A stretch of 64,000 nucleotides of DNA from an uncultured Pseudomonadota bacterium (GTDB lineage Bacteria > Myxococcota_A > UBA796 > CAJQPC01). Positions 1 to 6,962 of the stretch are shown in pieces; the stretch's first letter is position 1, and each line of letters opens with the position of its first letter. The notes below the pieces were generated by a model. That model saw only the letters and a list, made by a program, of their open reading frames with translations, was not told where the DNA came from and searched no databases. The DNA lies in contig CAJXRZ010000021.1 of NCBI GenBank assembly GCA_913060515.1, positions 18,510 to 82,509 of the forward strand. The letters run 5' to 3'. Position numbers and translations under genes: made by a program.

Positions 1-782
1 GTAAAGGCCCCCTTGGAGTGTCCAAAGAGGGCCGCCATGGCCTTGTCGCCCAGCAGGGTGGCGCAGTTGACTTGGACCAAGGGACCGGCCAGCTGGCCTC
101 GTCTGCGCTTTAGGGCCGTGATCTGCTTGGCCAGGGCGCTCTTTCCCGCGCCGCTGGGACCGGTGAGCAAGATGGGCTCGGTGCTCAAGGCCGAGACCTG
201 CTCCAGCTCTTCAATCATGCGGTTGAAGTCTGGGGAGCGGGTCTGGATGCCTTGCTTGAGCACCTGATTGGCCGCGGCGTGCTCTTCAGCGAAGCGGCGT
301 GCCAGGGCGTCATAGCGGGACAGATCCAGGTCGATCTCGTCCCACAGCGGACCGTCGGAGCCCCGACGTGGCGGCCCGGTCTGGAGCAGGCGACCTCGCA
401 AGAAGTTGGATTCGACCAGGAGGAAGAGGCAGATCTGGGCCACGTGGGTGCCAGTGGTGATGTGCACCAAGAGCTCCTCGTCGTCCTCCTGTGGCCGGGT
501 GCGCGCGTAGTCCAGCAGGGCGCCGTAGACCTGGGCAAAGTCCCAGGGGTTCTCCATGGGCGTGGGGATGACCGTCACTTGGGTCTCCGGAGAGACGCTG
601 CGGATGTCGTTGACCAGCTCCTGAGAGCGCCGCAGCCAACGGGGCTCGACCAGCAGCTCCAGGTGGTCGACGATGCGGTCGGGGTGCTGGAAGATGCTCA
701 GGGTGGGTCGCCAGCGATCCCAGCGACGCTTGCCACCCTGGTCCATGACGGTTCCGTACAGGCCGATGACGGTACAAGGCAT
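1..782 (-). CDS. rtcR: RtcR, sigma-54 activator of RNA repair genes (3' end cut)
   Basis: Transcriptional activator of the RNA-repair operon. The visible 260 residues start at ATG 782 (MPCTVIGLYGTVMDQ). Residues 1 to about 180 form the RtcR-specific N-terminal sensor domain, related to CARF domains, with the typical HITTGTHVAQIC segment (residues 108-119). The AAA+ ATPase domain follows, with Walker A GPSGAGKS at 208-215. The window ends inside the sigma-54 contact loop (GAFT of GAFTGA, residues 259 on). From family knowledge, the N-terminal domain represses the ATPase until an RNA-damage-derived ligand binds. The gene is divergent from rtcB, and the 182-bp gap holds a sigma-54 promoter, which fits the classic rtcR/rtcBA arrangement. 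The DNA-binding C-terminus lies outside the window. Confidence 0.95.
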   Translation of the reverse strand, partial: MPCTVIGLYGTVMDQGGKRRWDRWRPTLSIFQHPDRIVDHLELLVEPRWLRRSQELVNDIRSVSPETQVTVIPTPMENPWDFAQVYGALLDYARTRPQEDDEELLVHITTGTHVAQICLFLLVESNFLRGRLLQTGPPRRGSDGPLWDEIDLDLSRYDALARRFAEEHAAANQVLKQGIQTRSPDFNRMIEELEQVSALSTEPILLTGPSGAGKSALAKQITALKRRRGQLAGPLVQVNCATLLGDKAMAALFGHSKGAF

Positions 783-902
783 ATCGCTTCCGATAGAGGG
801 AGATAGAAGTATATCGTCTTTGAGCGTGCCTAGCGTGGCGGGTTTTCTGGATTGAAGTTCAGTATTCAATAATTATAGATAGTTACCTATGCGAGGCCAA
901 AG
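782..902. promoter_or_regulatory. rtcR-rtcB intergenic control region with short palindromes
   Basis: AT-rich stretch upstream of the sigma-54 promoter. It holds an inverted repeat TATCG-CTTC-CGATA (782-795), which overlaps the rtcR start codon, and a further TATCG at 812-816. It also contains an AT-rich block around 864-895. Sigma-54 activators bind such upstream sites, so this is the expected place for RtcR binding. The exact operator is inferred, not established. Confidence 0.45.
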
Positions 903-919
903 TTGGCACGGCTCCTGCT
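903..919 (+). promoter_or_regulatory. Sigma-54 (-24/-12) promoter of rtcB operon
   Basis: TTGGCACGGCTCCTGCT matches the sigma-54 consensus (YTGGCACG-N4-TTGCW) at all but one position. GG lies at 905-906 and GC at 917-918, the required 12-bp phasing. Transcription should start near 930, about 35 bp before the rtcB ATG. The adjacent divergent gene encodes RtcR, a sigma-54-dependent activator, which makes the assignment strong. Confidence 0.9.
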
Positions 920-964
920 TAGGGCTTCAGCAAGTCCCGCCTACACGGCGATAAGGAGGACCCC

Positions 965-2197
965 ATGAGTTACCAGCTTCTTCAAGGCGAAAACGGCGTT
1001 CCCGTCAAGGCGTGGACCCAGGGCGTTCAGCTCGAGGACCAGGCGCGGGCCCAGCTCCTCAAGACCGCTCAGATGCCCTTCATCCACCGCTGGGTTGCGG
1101 TCATGCCTGACGTTCACTTGGGACTGGGTGCGACCATCGGCTCGGTCATTCCCACCAAGGGCGCCATCATTCCTGCTGCGGTGGGCGTGGACATTGGCTG
1201 CGGAATGATGGCTGCGCAGACCAGCTTGATGGCCAGCGACTTGCCGGACAACTTGGCCGGTGTGCGCTCGGCCATTGAGAAGGCGGTTCCCCACGGGCGG
1301 ACCAGTGGTCGTCGCAACCGCTACAACGTGCGTCGGGACCGTGGATCTTGGGGCGATGTGCCTGAGCTCCAGGCCCAGGTCTGGGGTGAGAAGCTCTCTG
1401 GCCGTTTTGAGACCATTTGTGAGAAGAATCCCAGCATCAAGCAGTCCAACAACCTGCGTCAGCTAGGAACCCTGGGCACCGGCAACCACTTCATCGAGAT
1501 CTGCTTGGATGAGGCCGACCGCGTGTGGATCATGCTGCACTCCGGATCCCGGGGTGTGGGCAACCGCATCGGACGCCACTTCATCGAGGCGGCCAAGAAG
1601 GAGATGGGCGAGATGCTGGGCAACTTGCCGGACAAGGACCTGGCCTACTTCAATGAAGGCACCCAGGGCTTTGACGACTACGTCGAGGCCGTGGGCTGGG
1701 CCCAGGACTTTGCGCGCATCAACCGTGAGTTGATGATGGCGGCCACTGTCGATGCCATGCAGACTGTGCTGGGTGACTTTGTCGCCGACGTTCAGGCTGT
1801 GAACTGTCACCACAACTACGTGCAGGAAGAGGAGCACTACGGTGCCACCGTCTTTGTCACCCGCAAGGGTGCCGTGCGCGCAGGCAAGGGTGAGATGGGA
1901 ATCATCCCCGGTTCTATGGGCGCGCGCAGCTTCATCGTTCGCGGAAAGGGCAACCCCGAGTCCTTCTGTAGCTGCAGCCATGGTGCCGGACGGGTCATGT
2001 CTCGCACCAAGGCCAAGAAGCTCTTCACGGTCCAAGACCAGATTGAGCAGACCCGTGGGGTCGAGTGCCGAAAGGATGCTTCCGTGATCGATGAGATCCC
2101 GGCGGCCTACAAGGACATTGAGAAGGTCATGGCTGCGCAGTCGGATCTGGTCGAGGTGGTTCACACCTTGAAGCAGGTTGTCTGTGTGAAGGGATGA
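965..2197 (+). CDS. rtcB: RNA-splicing ligase RtcB (3'-phosphate/2',3'-cyclic phosphate to 5'-OH)
   Basis: GTP- and Mn-dependent RNA ligase that joins 2',3'-cyclic-phosphate or 3'-phosphate ends to 5'-OH ends. At 410 aa it is close to E. coli RtcB (408 aa). Visible hallmarks are DIGCGM with metal-ligand Cys79, LGTGNHFIE, VNCHHNYVQEE, and SHGAGRVMSR with His339, which corresponds to the histidine that becomes guanylylated. The start ATG is preceded by AAGGAGGA (953-960) at ideal spacing. It is the first gene of a sigma-54 operon. An unrecognised gene and rtcA follow. No archease gene (the RtcB turnover cofactor) is present in the window. Confidence 0.97.
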   Translation: MSYQLLQGENGVPVKAWTQGVQLEDQARAQLLKTAQMPFIHRWVAVMPDVHLGLGATIGSVIPTKGAIIPAAVGVDIGCGMMAAQTSLMASDLPDNLAGVRSAIEKAVPHGRTSGRRNRYNVRRDRGSWGDVPELQAQVWGEKLSGRFETICEKNPSIKQSNNLRQLGTLGTGNHFIEICLDEADRVWIMLHSGSRGVGNRIGRHFIEAAKKEMGEMLGNLPDKDLAYFNEGTQGFDDYVEAVGWAQDFARINRELMMAATVDAMQTVLGDFVADVQAVNCHHNYVQEEEHYGATVFVTRKGAVRAGKGEMGIIPGSMGARSFIVRGKGNPESFCSCSHGAGRVMSRTKAKKLFTVQDQIEQTRGVECRKDASVIDEIPAAYKDIEKVMAAQSDLVEVVHTLKQVVCVKG

Positions 2198-2260
2198 TGT
2201 AGGTGGCGGTCGGTCGTTGACCCGATGGGTTGATGGCTGACCGCCTGGCTGGGAGAAACC

Positions 2261-2935
2261 GTGTTTAATGAAGAAGAACTGGAGCGGGCCTTGCGCCTGC
2301 AGAGTCAGGCTCTGGGCTTGTTGAAGTGGTTGGCCAAGGGCAATGCAGCCTTGGGTTTTCGCCACGACCCGAGCGTCGACCAAGCCCAGGCCTTTGGTCT
2401 GTGGGCTTGGACTCAGCACGGCAGCTTGCCCATGTCTTTTCGTCCTGCGCGCCGTGAGGACGCCGTGTCCTTGGGTGTGTTGGTGGCCAGCTACTTGGAG
2501 TGCAGCTTTGACTGGACGGCCAACCCTGGCTCTGTGTTGTATTCGCCCGATGCCCACTGCTTCTGTCCCATGTGCAGTTGGATGGTGCGGCGCCCTCGTC
2601 TGCGGCCCAAGCAGGTACGGCGCCCCCACAAGCTGCGGGCACAGCGCCTGGAGAAAGACTGGGTGTTTGCCGTGGCCTCGGAGCTGGGTTGTCCCGCTGA
2701 TGTGAGGGTGTTGGATGAAGAAGAATGGCGGGAGAGCCTTGCCTTGGGCGCATACGGTGTCCAACTCCTGCGCCGAGTGCGTGGCAGCTGCACGGTCGGT
2801 GTGGCCAACCTGGCGCTCTGGCGTCGCTTCGCTTGGACCCCCACCGGGTCGCCCAAGCGGGGCTATGTCTTGCGTGCACCTGCGATGATCAAAGCCGAGC
2901 GGCGATTGACCGCTCACCTGTTGGAAGCAGCATGA
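2261..2935 (+). CDS. Unrecognised protein encoded between rtcB and rtcA
   Basis: I do not recognise this 224-aa protein. It starts at GTG 2261, supported by GGGAG at 2251-2255, and its TGA overlaps the rtcA ATG (ATGA), so it is translationally coupled to rtcA. No signal peptide or membrane segment is seen. The N-terminal third is alpha-helical in character. A central HCFCPMCSWM segment carries a CxCxxC cluster that could bind metal, and the region after it is very basic (RRPRLRPKQVRRPHKLRAQR), as in nucleic-acid binders. The context implies a role in RNA repair or sensing under RtcR control. A zinc-binding RNA-handling accessory is my inference only. Confidence 0.8.
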   Translation: MFNEEELERALRLQSQALGLLKWLAKGNAALGFRHDPSVDQAQAFGLWAWTQHGSLPMSFRPARREDAVSLGVLVASYLECSFDWTANPGSVLYSPDAHCFCPMCSWMVRRPRLRPKQVRRPHKLRAQRLEKDWVFAVASELGCPADVRVLDEEEWRESLALGAYGVQLLRRVRGSCTVGVANLALWRRFAWTPTGSPKRGYVLRAPAMIKAERRLTAHLLEAA

Positions 2936-3957
2936 ACTCTCTTGTACAAATCGACGGCACCCAAGGTGAAGGTGGCGGTCAGATCCTGCGCTCAGCGCTG
3001 TCGCTGGCCGCCATCACCGGCCGCCCTCTGCAGGTGGACCGTGTGCGAGGTGGACGGCGAAAGTCGGGTCTGATGCGCCAGCACTTGACCTGCTTGCGTG
3101 CGGTGGCCCGTCTCTGTGATGGAAAGGTCCAGGGAGACGAGCTGCGCTCCCCGCAGTTCAGCTTTCAGCCGGGCACCATCCGCGGCGGCGACTACCACTT
3201 TGATGTGGGCTCGGCGGGCGCTGTGGCCTTGGTGTTGCAGACGGTCCTGCCGGTCCTGCTGCACGCCGATGCACCGAGCACAGTACGCATTACGGGCGGG
3301 ACACACGTGTCCTTCTCCCCCAGTGTGACCTCACTCAGAGACAGCTTTGTGCCTGTGCTTCAGCGTATGGGTGCCAAGGTGGATCTCAAGCTGGAGCGCT
3401 ACGGCTTCAATCCAGCGGGAGGGGGGTCCATCTTGGCCACCATTGCCCCTGGGGCTCTGGAGCCCTTGGAGTTGGTGGAGCGTGGACCACTGACCTCGGC
3501 CCAGGTTGGTGTGGTGCAGTGCAGCGTGCCTAAGAACGTCGCGCGTCGGGAAGCCGATGTCCTGTGCCACGCACTCAACCTAAACCCAGAGCGGGCGCGC
3601 ATTGAGACGGTGGAGAGCCAAGGACCTGGGAACGCACTCTGGGTGACGCTCTTGCACGGAGAGCACACAACTGTGTTTGATGCGGTAGGCATGAAGGGCC
3701 GTCGGGCGGAGCAGGTCGCCAAGACTCTGGTGCGTCGTATGCAGCGCTGGCAGCACTCCGGTACGCCAGTGGACGAGTACTTGGCGGATCAGCTGTTGCT
3801 GCCGATGGCGCTGGCCAGTGGTGGTGCCTTTCGGACGCCGCCCTTGAGTCAGCATTCCCGCACGAACATGGACGTGATTGGGCGTTTCTTGGATGTGGGC
3901 TTTGAGGTGCTGGAGGAGAGCGAGCGGGCTGCGCGTGTGGATGTGCGGGCAGCCTAG
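2932..3957 (+). CDS. rtcA: RNA 3'-terminal phosphate cyclase RtcA
   Basis: ATP-dependent enzyme that converts RNA 3'-phosphate ends to 2',3'-cyclic phosphates. The 341-aa product matches the E. coli length (338). Visible family features are the N-terminal IDGTQGEGGGQILRSAL signature, the central GGxHVSFSPS segment, and the C-terminal DEYLADQLLLPMALASGG followed by SQHSRTN. In that last motif His308 is the expected adenylylated nucleophile. The ATG at 2932 overlaps the upstream stop codon. An open frame extends upstream to 2725, but it lies inside the preceding gene and lacks family similarity. The stop shares a CTAG tetranucleotide with the convergent gene's stop. Confidence 0.96.
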   Translation: MNSLVQIDGTQGEGGGQILRSALSLAAITGRPLQVDRVRGGRRKSGLMRQHLTCLRAVARLCDGKVQGDELRSPQFSFQPGTIRGGDYHFDVGSAGAVALVLQTVLPVLLHADAPSTVRITGGTHVSFSPSVTSLRDSFVPVLQRMGAKVDLKLERYGFNPAGGGSILATIAPGALEPLELVERGPLTSAQVGVVQCSVPKNVARREADVLCHALNLNPERARIETVESQGPGNALWVTLLHGEHTTVFDAVGMKGRRAEQVAKTLVRRMQRWQHSGTPVDEYLADQLLLPMALASGGAFRTPPLSQHSRTNMDVIGRFLDVGFEVLEESERAARVDVRAA

Positions 3958-4484
3958 AAGAGCTCGATCTCTGGGGACATCTCGCTGCTCCAGTAGATGT
4001 CCACCGGCGAGGTCTTCGACATGGGCAGATCGTAGGCGGGGTGCTGATAGTTGACCCCACCCTTCCCCCAGCTGATCGGGCGCAGTCCTGGGCGCCACCC
4101 TTCCCTGACCGGCTCCTCTGCGACCAGGTCATCCTGGTCCTCTACGAACCAGGAGACAGCCACTCCGATGGTCTCCTCGAAGGCGTCGGCGGCATCGTCG
4201 GTGTTCAGGCCGGCCTGGAACAAGGCGTTCAGCTTGAGGGTGTAGGTCCAGTCGCCCACCCCCTGGGTTGTCTCGTCTACCCAACGTAGCTCCATGCTCC
4301 TGTGGGGGACGTTGGTGAAGATGTGCACGCCATGGCCGTCGCTTGCGTGGTCCGCCGCCTTTCGTTGAAGCATTCTGTAGAGTACACACCACAGATCGCA
4401 CTCCAGCACTTCCGGGGTGAGGGCTTGAGAGGTGAAGATCAAGTCGGGTGCTTGGGGTGCAACAGGGTCGGTGGACCAGCTCAT
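3954..4484 (-). CDS. Unknown protein, copy 2 of a tandem pair
   Basis: Unrecognised 176-aa protein, clearly paralogous to the gene just upstream (4495-5034). Both share N-terminal MxWSTxP, a CDLWxVxxxMxQRKxADHA block, an acidic EDxDDL segment, and a conserved EEPxREGWRxGLRP motif followed by HPAYD. It is Trp- and acid-rich, with no signal peptide or membrane helix, so it is probably cytoplasmic. It starts 10 bp after its paralog ends and is the last gene of a run beginning with tetR or the fibrinogen-domain lipoprotein. The 3' end overlaps rtcA tail to tail by 4 bp. An immunity or effector-modulating role is conceivable from the duplication but is not shown. Confidence 0.75.
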   Translation of the reverse strand: MSWSTDPVAPQAPDLIFTSQALTPEVLECDLWCVLYRMLQRKAADHASDGHGVHIFTNVPHRSMELRWVDETTQGVGDWTYTLKLNALFQAGLNTDDAADAFEETIGVAVSWFVEDQDDLVAEEPVREGWRPGLRPISWGKGGVNYQHPAYDLPMSKTSPVDIYWSSEMSPEIELF

Positions 4485-4494
4485 TGTCGTCTCC

Positions 4495-5034
4495 TCAAAT
4501 GTAGACGCGCTCGATCTCGGTCATGGCGTCGCTGCTTGTGTAGATGGGCAGCGGCGTTTTGGGCATCTTGAAGTCATAGGCGGGGTGCGTGTAGTCAGGA
4601 GCCTGGTCTTGCTTCCCGAAGTTCAGGGGGCGTAGACCCTCGCGCCAGCCTTCTCTGTGCGGCTCTTCTTCGCACAGATCGTCGTGGTCCTCCACCACCC
4701 AGAAGATGGCGACGCCGACGACCCCCTCGAAGTGACCGGCGCCCTCCTCGTGTTCCAGTGAAGCTGCGGACAATTCGGGGAGGAGCACGGTGTAGATCCA
4801 GTCTCCGACGGCCTCTTGGTCCGTGTTCAGCCACTGCAGGTCCAGGTTGCCATTGGTGACGTTGACGTAGATGTGCAGACCGTCACCCTGGGTGGCGTGG
4901 TCGGCTTCTTTGCGCTGGATCATGTGGTGAACCACCCACCACAGATCGCACATCAGGAGTTGTGCGGTGAGAGCGCTCGAGGTGAAGATCACCGGGGGAG
5001 AGTCGGGTTCGTTTGGGTTGGTGGACCAGGTCAT
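4495..5034 (-). CDS. Unknown protein, copy 1 of a tandem pair
   Basis: Unrecognised 179-aa protein. Its best match is its neighbour 3954-4484; I estimate by eye that 40-50% of aligned residues are identical. Conserved blocks are CDLWWVVHHMIQRKEADHA (residues about 29-47), a hydrophobic GVVGVAIFWVVEDHDDL stretch, and EEPHREGWREGLRP. No signal peptide is visible. It starts 7 bp after the fibrinogen-domain lipoprotein gene ends and is probably cotranscribed with it. The alternating Trp/acidic composition suggests a compact alpha/beta protein, but I cannot name a family. Confidence 0.75.
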   Translation of the reverse strand: MTWSTNPNEPDSPPVIFTSSALTAQLLMCDLWWVVHHMIQRKEADHATQGDGLHIYVNVTNGNLDLQWLNTDQEAVGDWIYTVLLPELSAASLEHEEGAGHFEGVVGVAIFWVVEDHDDLCEEEPHREGWREGLRPLNFGKQDQAPDYTHPAYDFKMPKTPLPIYTSSDAMTEIERVYI

Positions 5035-5041
5035 GAGCGCC

Positions 5042-6178
5042 TCACCGCAGCCAGCTGGACCGCGCGCGGGTTTGGTTGACGGGGTAGGGGCCCGTGCTGC
5101 TTGGGGTCCAGTTGTTTAAGTACACGCCAGGCATTGTGGAGCTTGAACTGCAGGGGCTGGAGCTGGCGTAGGACCACATATAGTTTCTCCCCTCGCTGTG
5201 CTGGTCGTCCATGCAGCGAAGCTCGGGGGAGAGCCAGACGGCCTGTCCGTCGTAGTCCCTGGGTCCCTGCAGCACGCGGTTCACCCCTTCGATTGCGCCG
5301 CTCACTTGACACTCGTTGTACGTGTCGATGGACAGGGTGGTGGCGCTCAAGTCGCCGTAGTCAAAGGCGGAGGCGTACTCGTAGGCTTCTAGCGTCTGGA
5401 AGGTATCCAAGGTGCTGGTACTCATCCCTGAGGCGAAGCTTGTGGATGCCTGAATTAGGGCCTGCATGCGATCTGCCGTGCCCGCGGAGCCAGCGCTGCA
5501 GTCCAAGGTCTCACAGATGTCCAGCCCTGGGTAGGGTTCGCTTTGCCAGATGCGAATGTCTGATGGCCATGCGCCATCGAAGGTCCATGACAACAGGGTC
5601 CAGCCGCCGCCATCGCTGACCAAGTCACAGTAGGCCAGGAAGGGGTCGCTTGCGCTGGGGTCGATCCAATAGGTGCCGCTTGTGGACTCCCCTGATTCGC
5701 TCAGGGTCAAGCAGGTCTTGGCTGCGCAGAGAGGGCCCTGGCCCAGCAGGCCCTCGTCGATACTGCCCTGGCAGTTGTTGTCCTGGCCATCACAGATCTC
5801 AGGTGCGCCTGGGTAGCTCGCTGCGTTGGTGTCATCGCAGTCGGTGTCATCGTAGAGGCCTCCGCTGGGCAGGACGCAGGAGAGCTGGGCTGGGCCGGCC
5901 CCAAAGCCGTCGCCGTCGCCGTCGGGCCACCATGTCACCCCGGTCTGGATGCTCACGTCGCGGTCTGCGTCGTCGGCCAATCCGTCACAGTCGTCGTCTA
6001 CACCCCCGTTGCACACCTCGGTCTGCCCTGGGTGGATCTCAGGATCGCTGTCATCGCAGTCCTCTTCGGCGGGGTAGCCGTCTCCGTCGGCGTCGACTGG
6101 AGATGCGGTCTCCTGTGGGCTGCCGTCCTTGCAAGCGCTGAGCAGAGGGAGGAGTGCAAGGATGTGAGCGGTGCGCAT
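5042..6178 (-). CDS. Lipoprotein with 2 MopE repeats and fibrinogen-like domain (array copy A)
   Basis: Predicted surface lipoprotein of 378 aa. The start at ATG 6178 gives MRTAHILALLPLLSAC with lipid Cys16 and aligns with its three paralogs; a longer frame upstream has no signal. Asp-rich MopE-type metal-binding units follow (DCDDSDPEIHPGQTEVC and DCDDTNAASYPGAPEIC), probably Ca2+ ligands. The C-terminal half resembles a fibrinogen-like domain (Cys-Asp-Leu then GGGWTLLSW), ending in ARSSWLR. It has two repeat units where copies B-D have three. It lies 28 bp downstream of tetR and 7 bp before the unknown pair. Adhesion or ligand binding is the likely role, inferred from the fold family. Confidence 0.85.
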   Translation of the reverse strand: MRTAHILALLPLLSACKDGSPQETASPVDADGDGYPAEEDCDDSDPEIHPGQTEVCNGGVDDDCDGLADDADRDVSIQTGVTWWPDGDGDGFGAGPAQLSCVLPSGGLYDDTDCDDTNAASYPGAPEICDGQDNNCQGSIDEGLLGQGPLCAAKTCLTLSESGESTSGTYWIDPSASDPFLAYCDLVSDGGGWTLLSWTFDGAWPSDIRIWQSEPYPGLDICETLDCSAGSAGTADRMQALIQASTSFASGMSTSTLDTFQTLEAYEYASAFDYGDLSATTLSIDTYNECQVSGAIEGVNRVLQGPRDYDGQAVWLSPELRCMDDQHSEGRNYMWSYASSSPCSSSSTMPGVYLNNWTPSSTGPYPVNQTRARSSWLR

Positions 6179-6206
6179 AGAGTCGGTCCGGAGTGTTGGG
6201 TTCAGT

Positions 6207-6899
6207 CTACTGCTGCGAGAGCAGCTCGGTGGACTGTTCATCCGGCTCCCCCAACAAGCCCCGTTGCAGGCAGCCCGCCAAGCCCTTGACCAGAACACCG
6301 CTCCCGGGAAGCTTGATCGCCAAGGCCAGTCCTCGCCAAGGAATCAACCCCCGCAGGGTGGTGCTCGCCTCTTGCTCTGGGCTCTTGTCCAGCAACCAGA
6401 ACAGGAGCACCGCCATGTGGAGGAAGTAGGCCAGAAGGGCTGTCTCCTGGGGCGCTCTGACCTCGGTTGAAGCCTGATCGATGGCCCGGTGGAAGACGGA
6501 GAGCACGGCTTGGCGCGCGGTGGTGGTGTTGGTGCCAAAGAGGCTGTCCTCTCCAACCCCTAGCAGAACCCCCAGCAGGGCGCGCAGGGTCTGGCGGTGT
6601 GGACGAAGGGTCTCCAAGGAGAGCGCGGTGGCTTGCTCTGCCCGCTCCGACCAGGTGCCCGGGGCCAAGTCTTGGGCGGCGAGGCTCTGGGAGAGCTCGG
6701 TGTAGAGGCGCAGGACGAGCGCATGTTTGGAGGGGAAGTAGCGGTAGAGCAGTCCGGGACTGACGCCCGCCGCCTTGGCCAGCTGGCGCATGGAGGTCTG
6801 CTCAAAACCCTGCTCCGCAAACGAGGCCAGAGCGGTGCGGTACAGGTGCGCTTCCATCTGCGCGCCTTTCTCCGTGCGGCCTGGGGGGCGTCCTGCCAT
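6207..6899 (-). CDS. TetR/AcrR-family repressor
   Basis: DNA-binding regulator of 230 aa. The N-terminal helix-turn-helix is typical of the family (ALASFAEQGFEQTSMRQLAK, then AAGVSPGLLYRYFPSKHAL, residues about 23-61). The C-terminal ligand domain is divergent and gives no clue to the inducer. The gene is divergent from an SDR-family gene, and a near-perfect palindrome lies between them, so it probably represses both itself and the SDR gene. Downstream, fibrinogen lipoprotein copy A starts after only 28 bp, so tetR transcription may extend into that group. Confidence 0.9.
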   Translation of the reverse strand: MAGRPPGRTEKGAQMEAHLYRTALASFAEQGFEQTSMRQLAKAAGVSPGLLYRYFPSKHALVLRLYTELSQSLAAQDLAPGTWSERAEQATALSLETLRPHRQTLRALLGVLLGVGEDSLFGTNTTTARQAVLSVFHRAIDQASTEVRAPQETALLAYFLHMAVLLFWLLDKSPEQEASTTLRGLIPWRGLALAIKLPGSGVLVKGLAGCLQRGLLGEPDEQSTELLSQQ

Positions 6900-6917
6900 G
6901 ATCGGGTCCTTGACTAA

Positions 6918-6939
6918 ATAAGTGAACGTGTTTACTTAT
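6918..6939. promoter_or_regulatory. TetR-type palindromic operator between tetR and SDR gene
   Basis: ATAAGTGAAC-GT-GTTTACTTAT is an inverted repeat with 9 of 10 matching arm positions. It lies just downstream of a -35-like TTGACT (6910-6915) and over or next to a -10-like TATAGT (6937-6942). Such placement would block transcription. The TTGACT/TATAGT spacing is long (21 bp), and TACTTA at 6933-6938 gives 17 bp instead, so the exact -10 is uncertain. Confidence 0.75.
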
Positions 6940-6962
6940 AGTGTGTCAGACAGGATGTTCCA

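Noticed and set aside
1463..2917. Long minus-strand open frame opposite rtcB and its neighbour
   Set aside because: It mirrors the codon structure of well-supported plus-strand genes and has no recognisable domain; long antisense frames are expected in GC-rich coding DNA.
2725..2931. Longer N-terminus for rtcA
   Set aside because: The extension lies in another frame of the upstream gene; RtcA similarity and normal length begin at the ATG at 2932.
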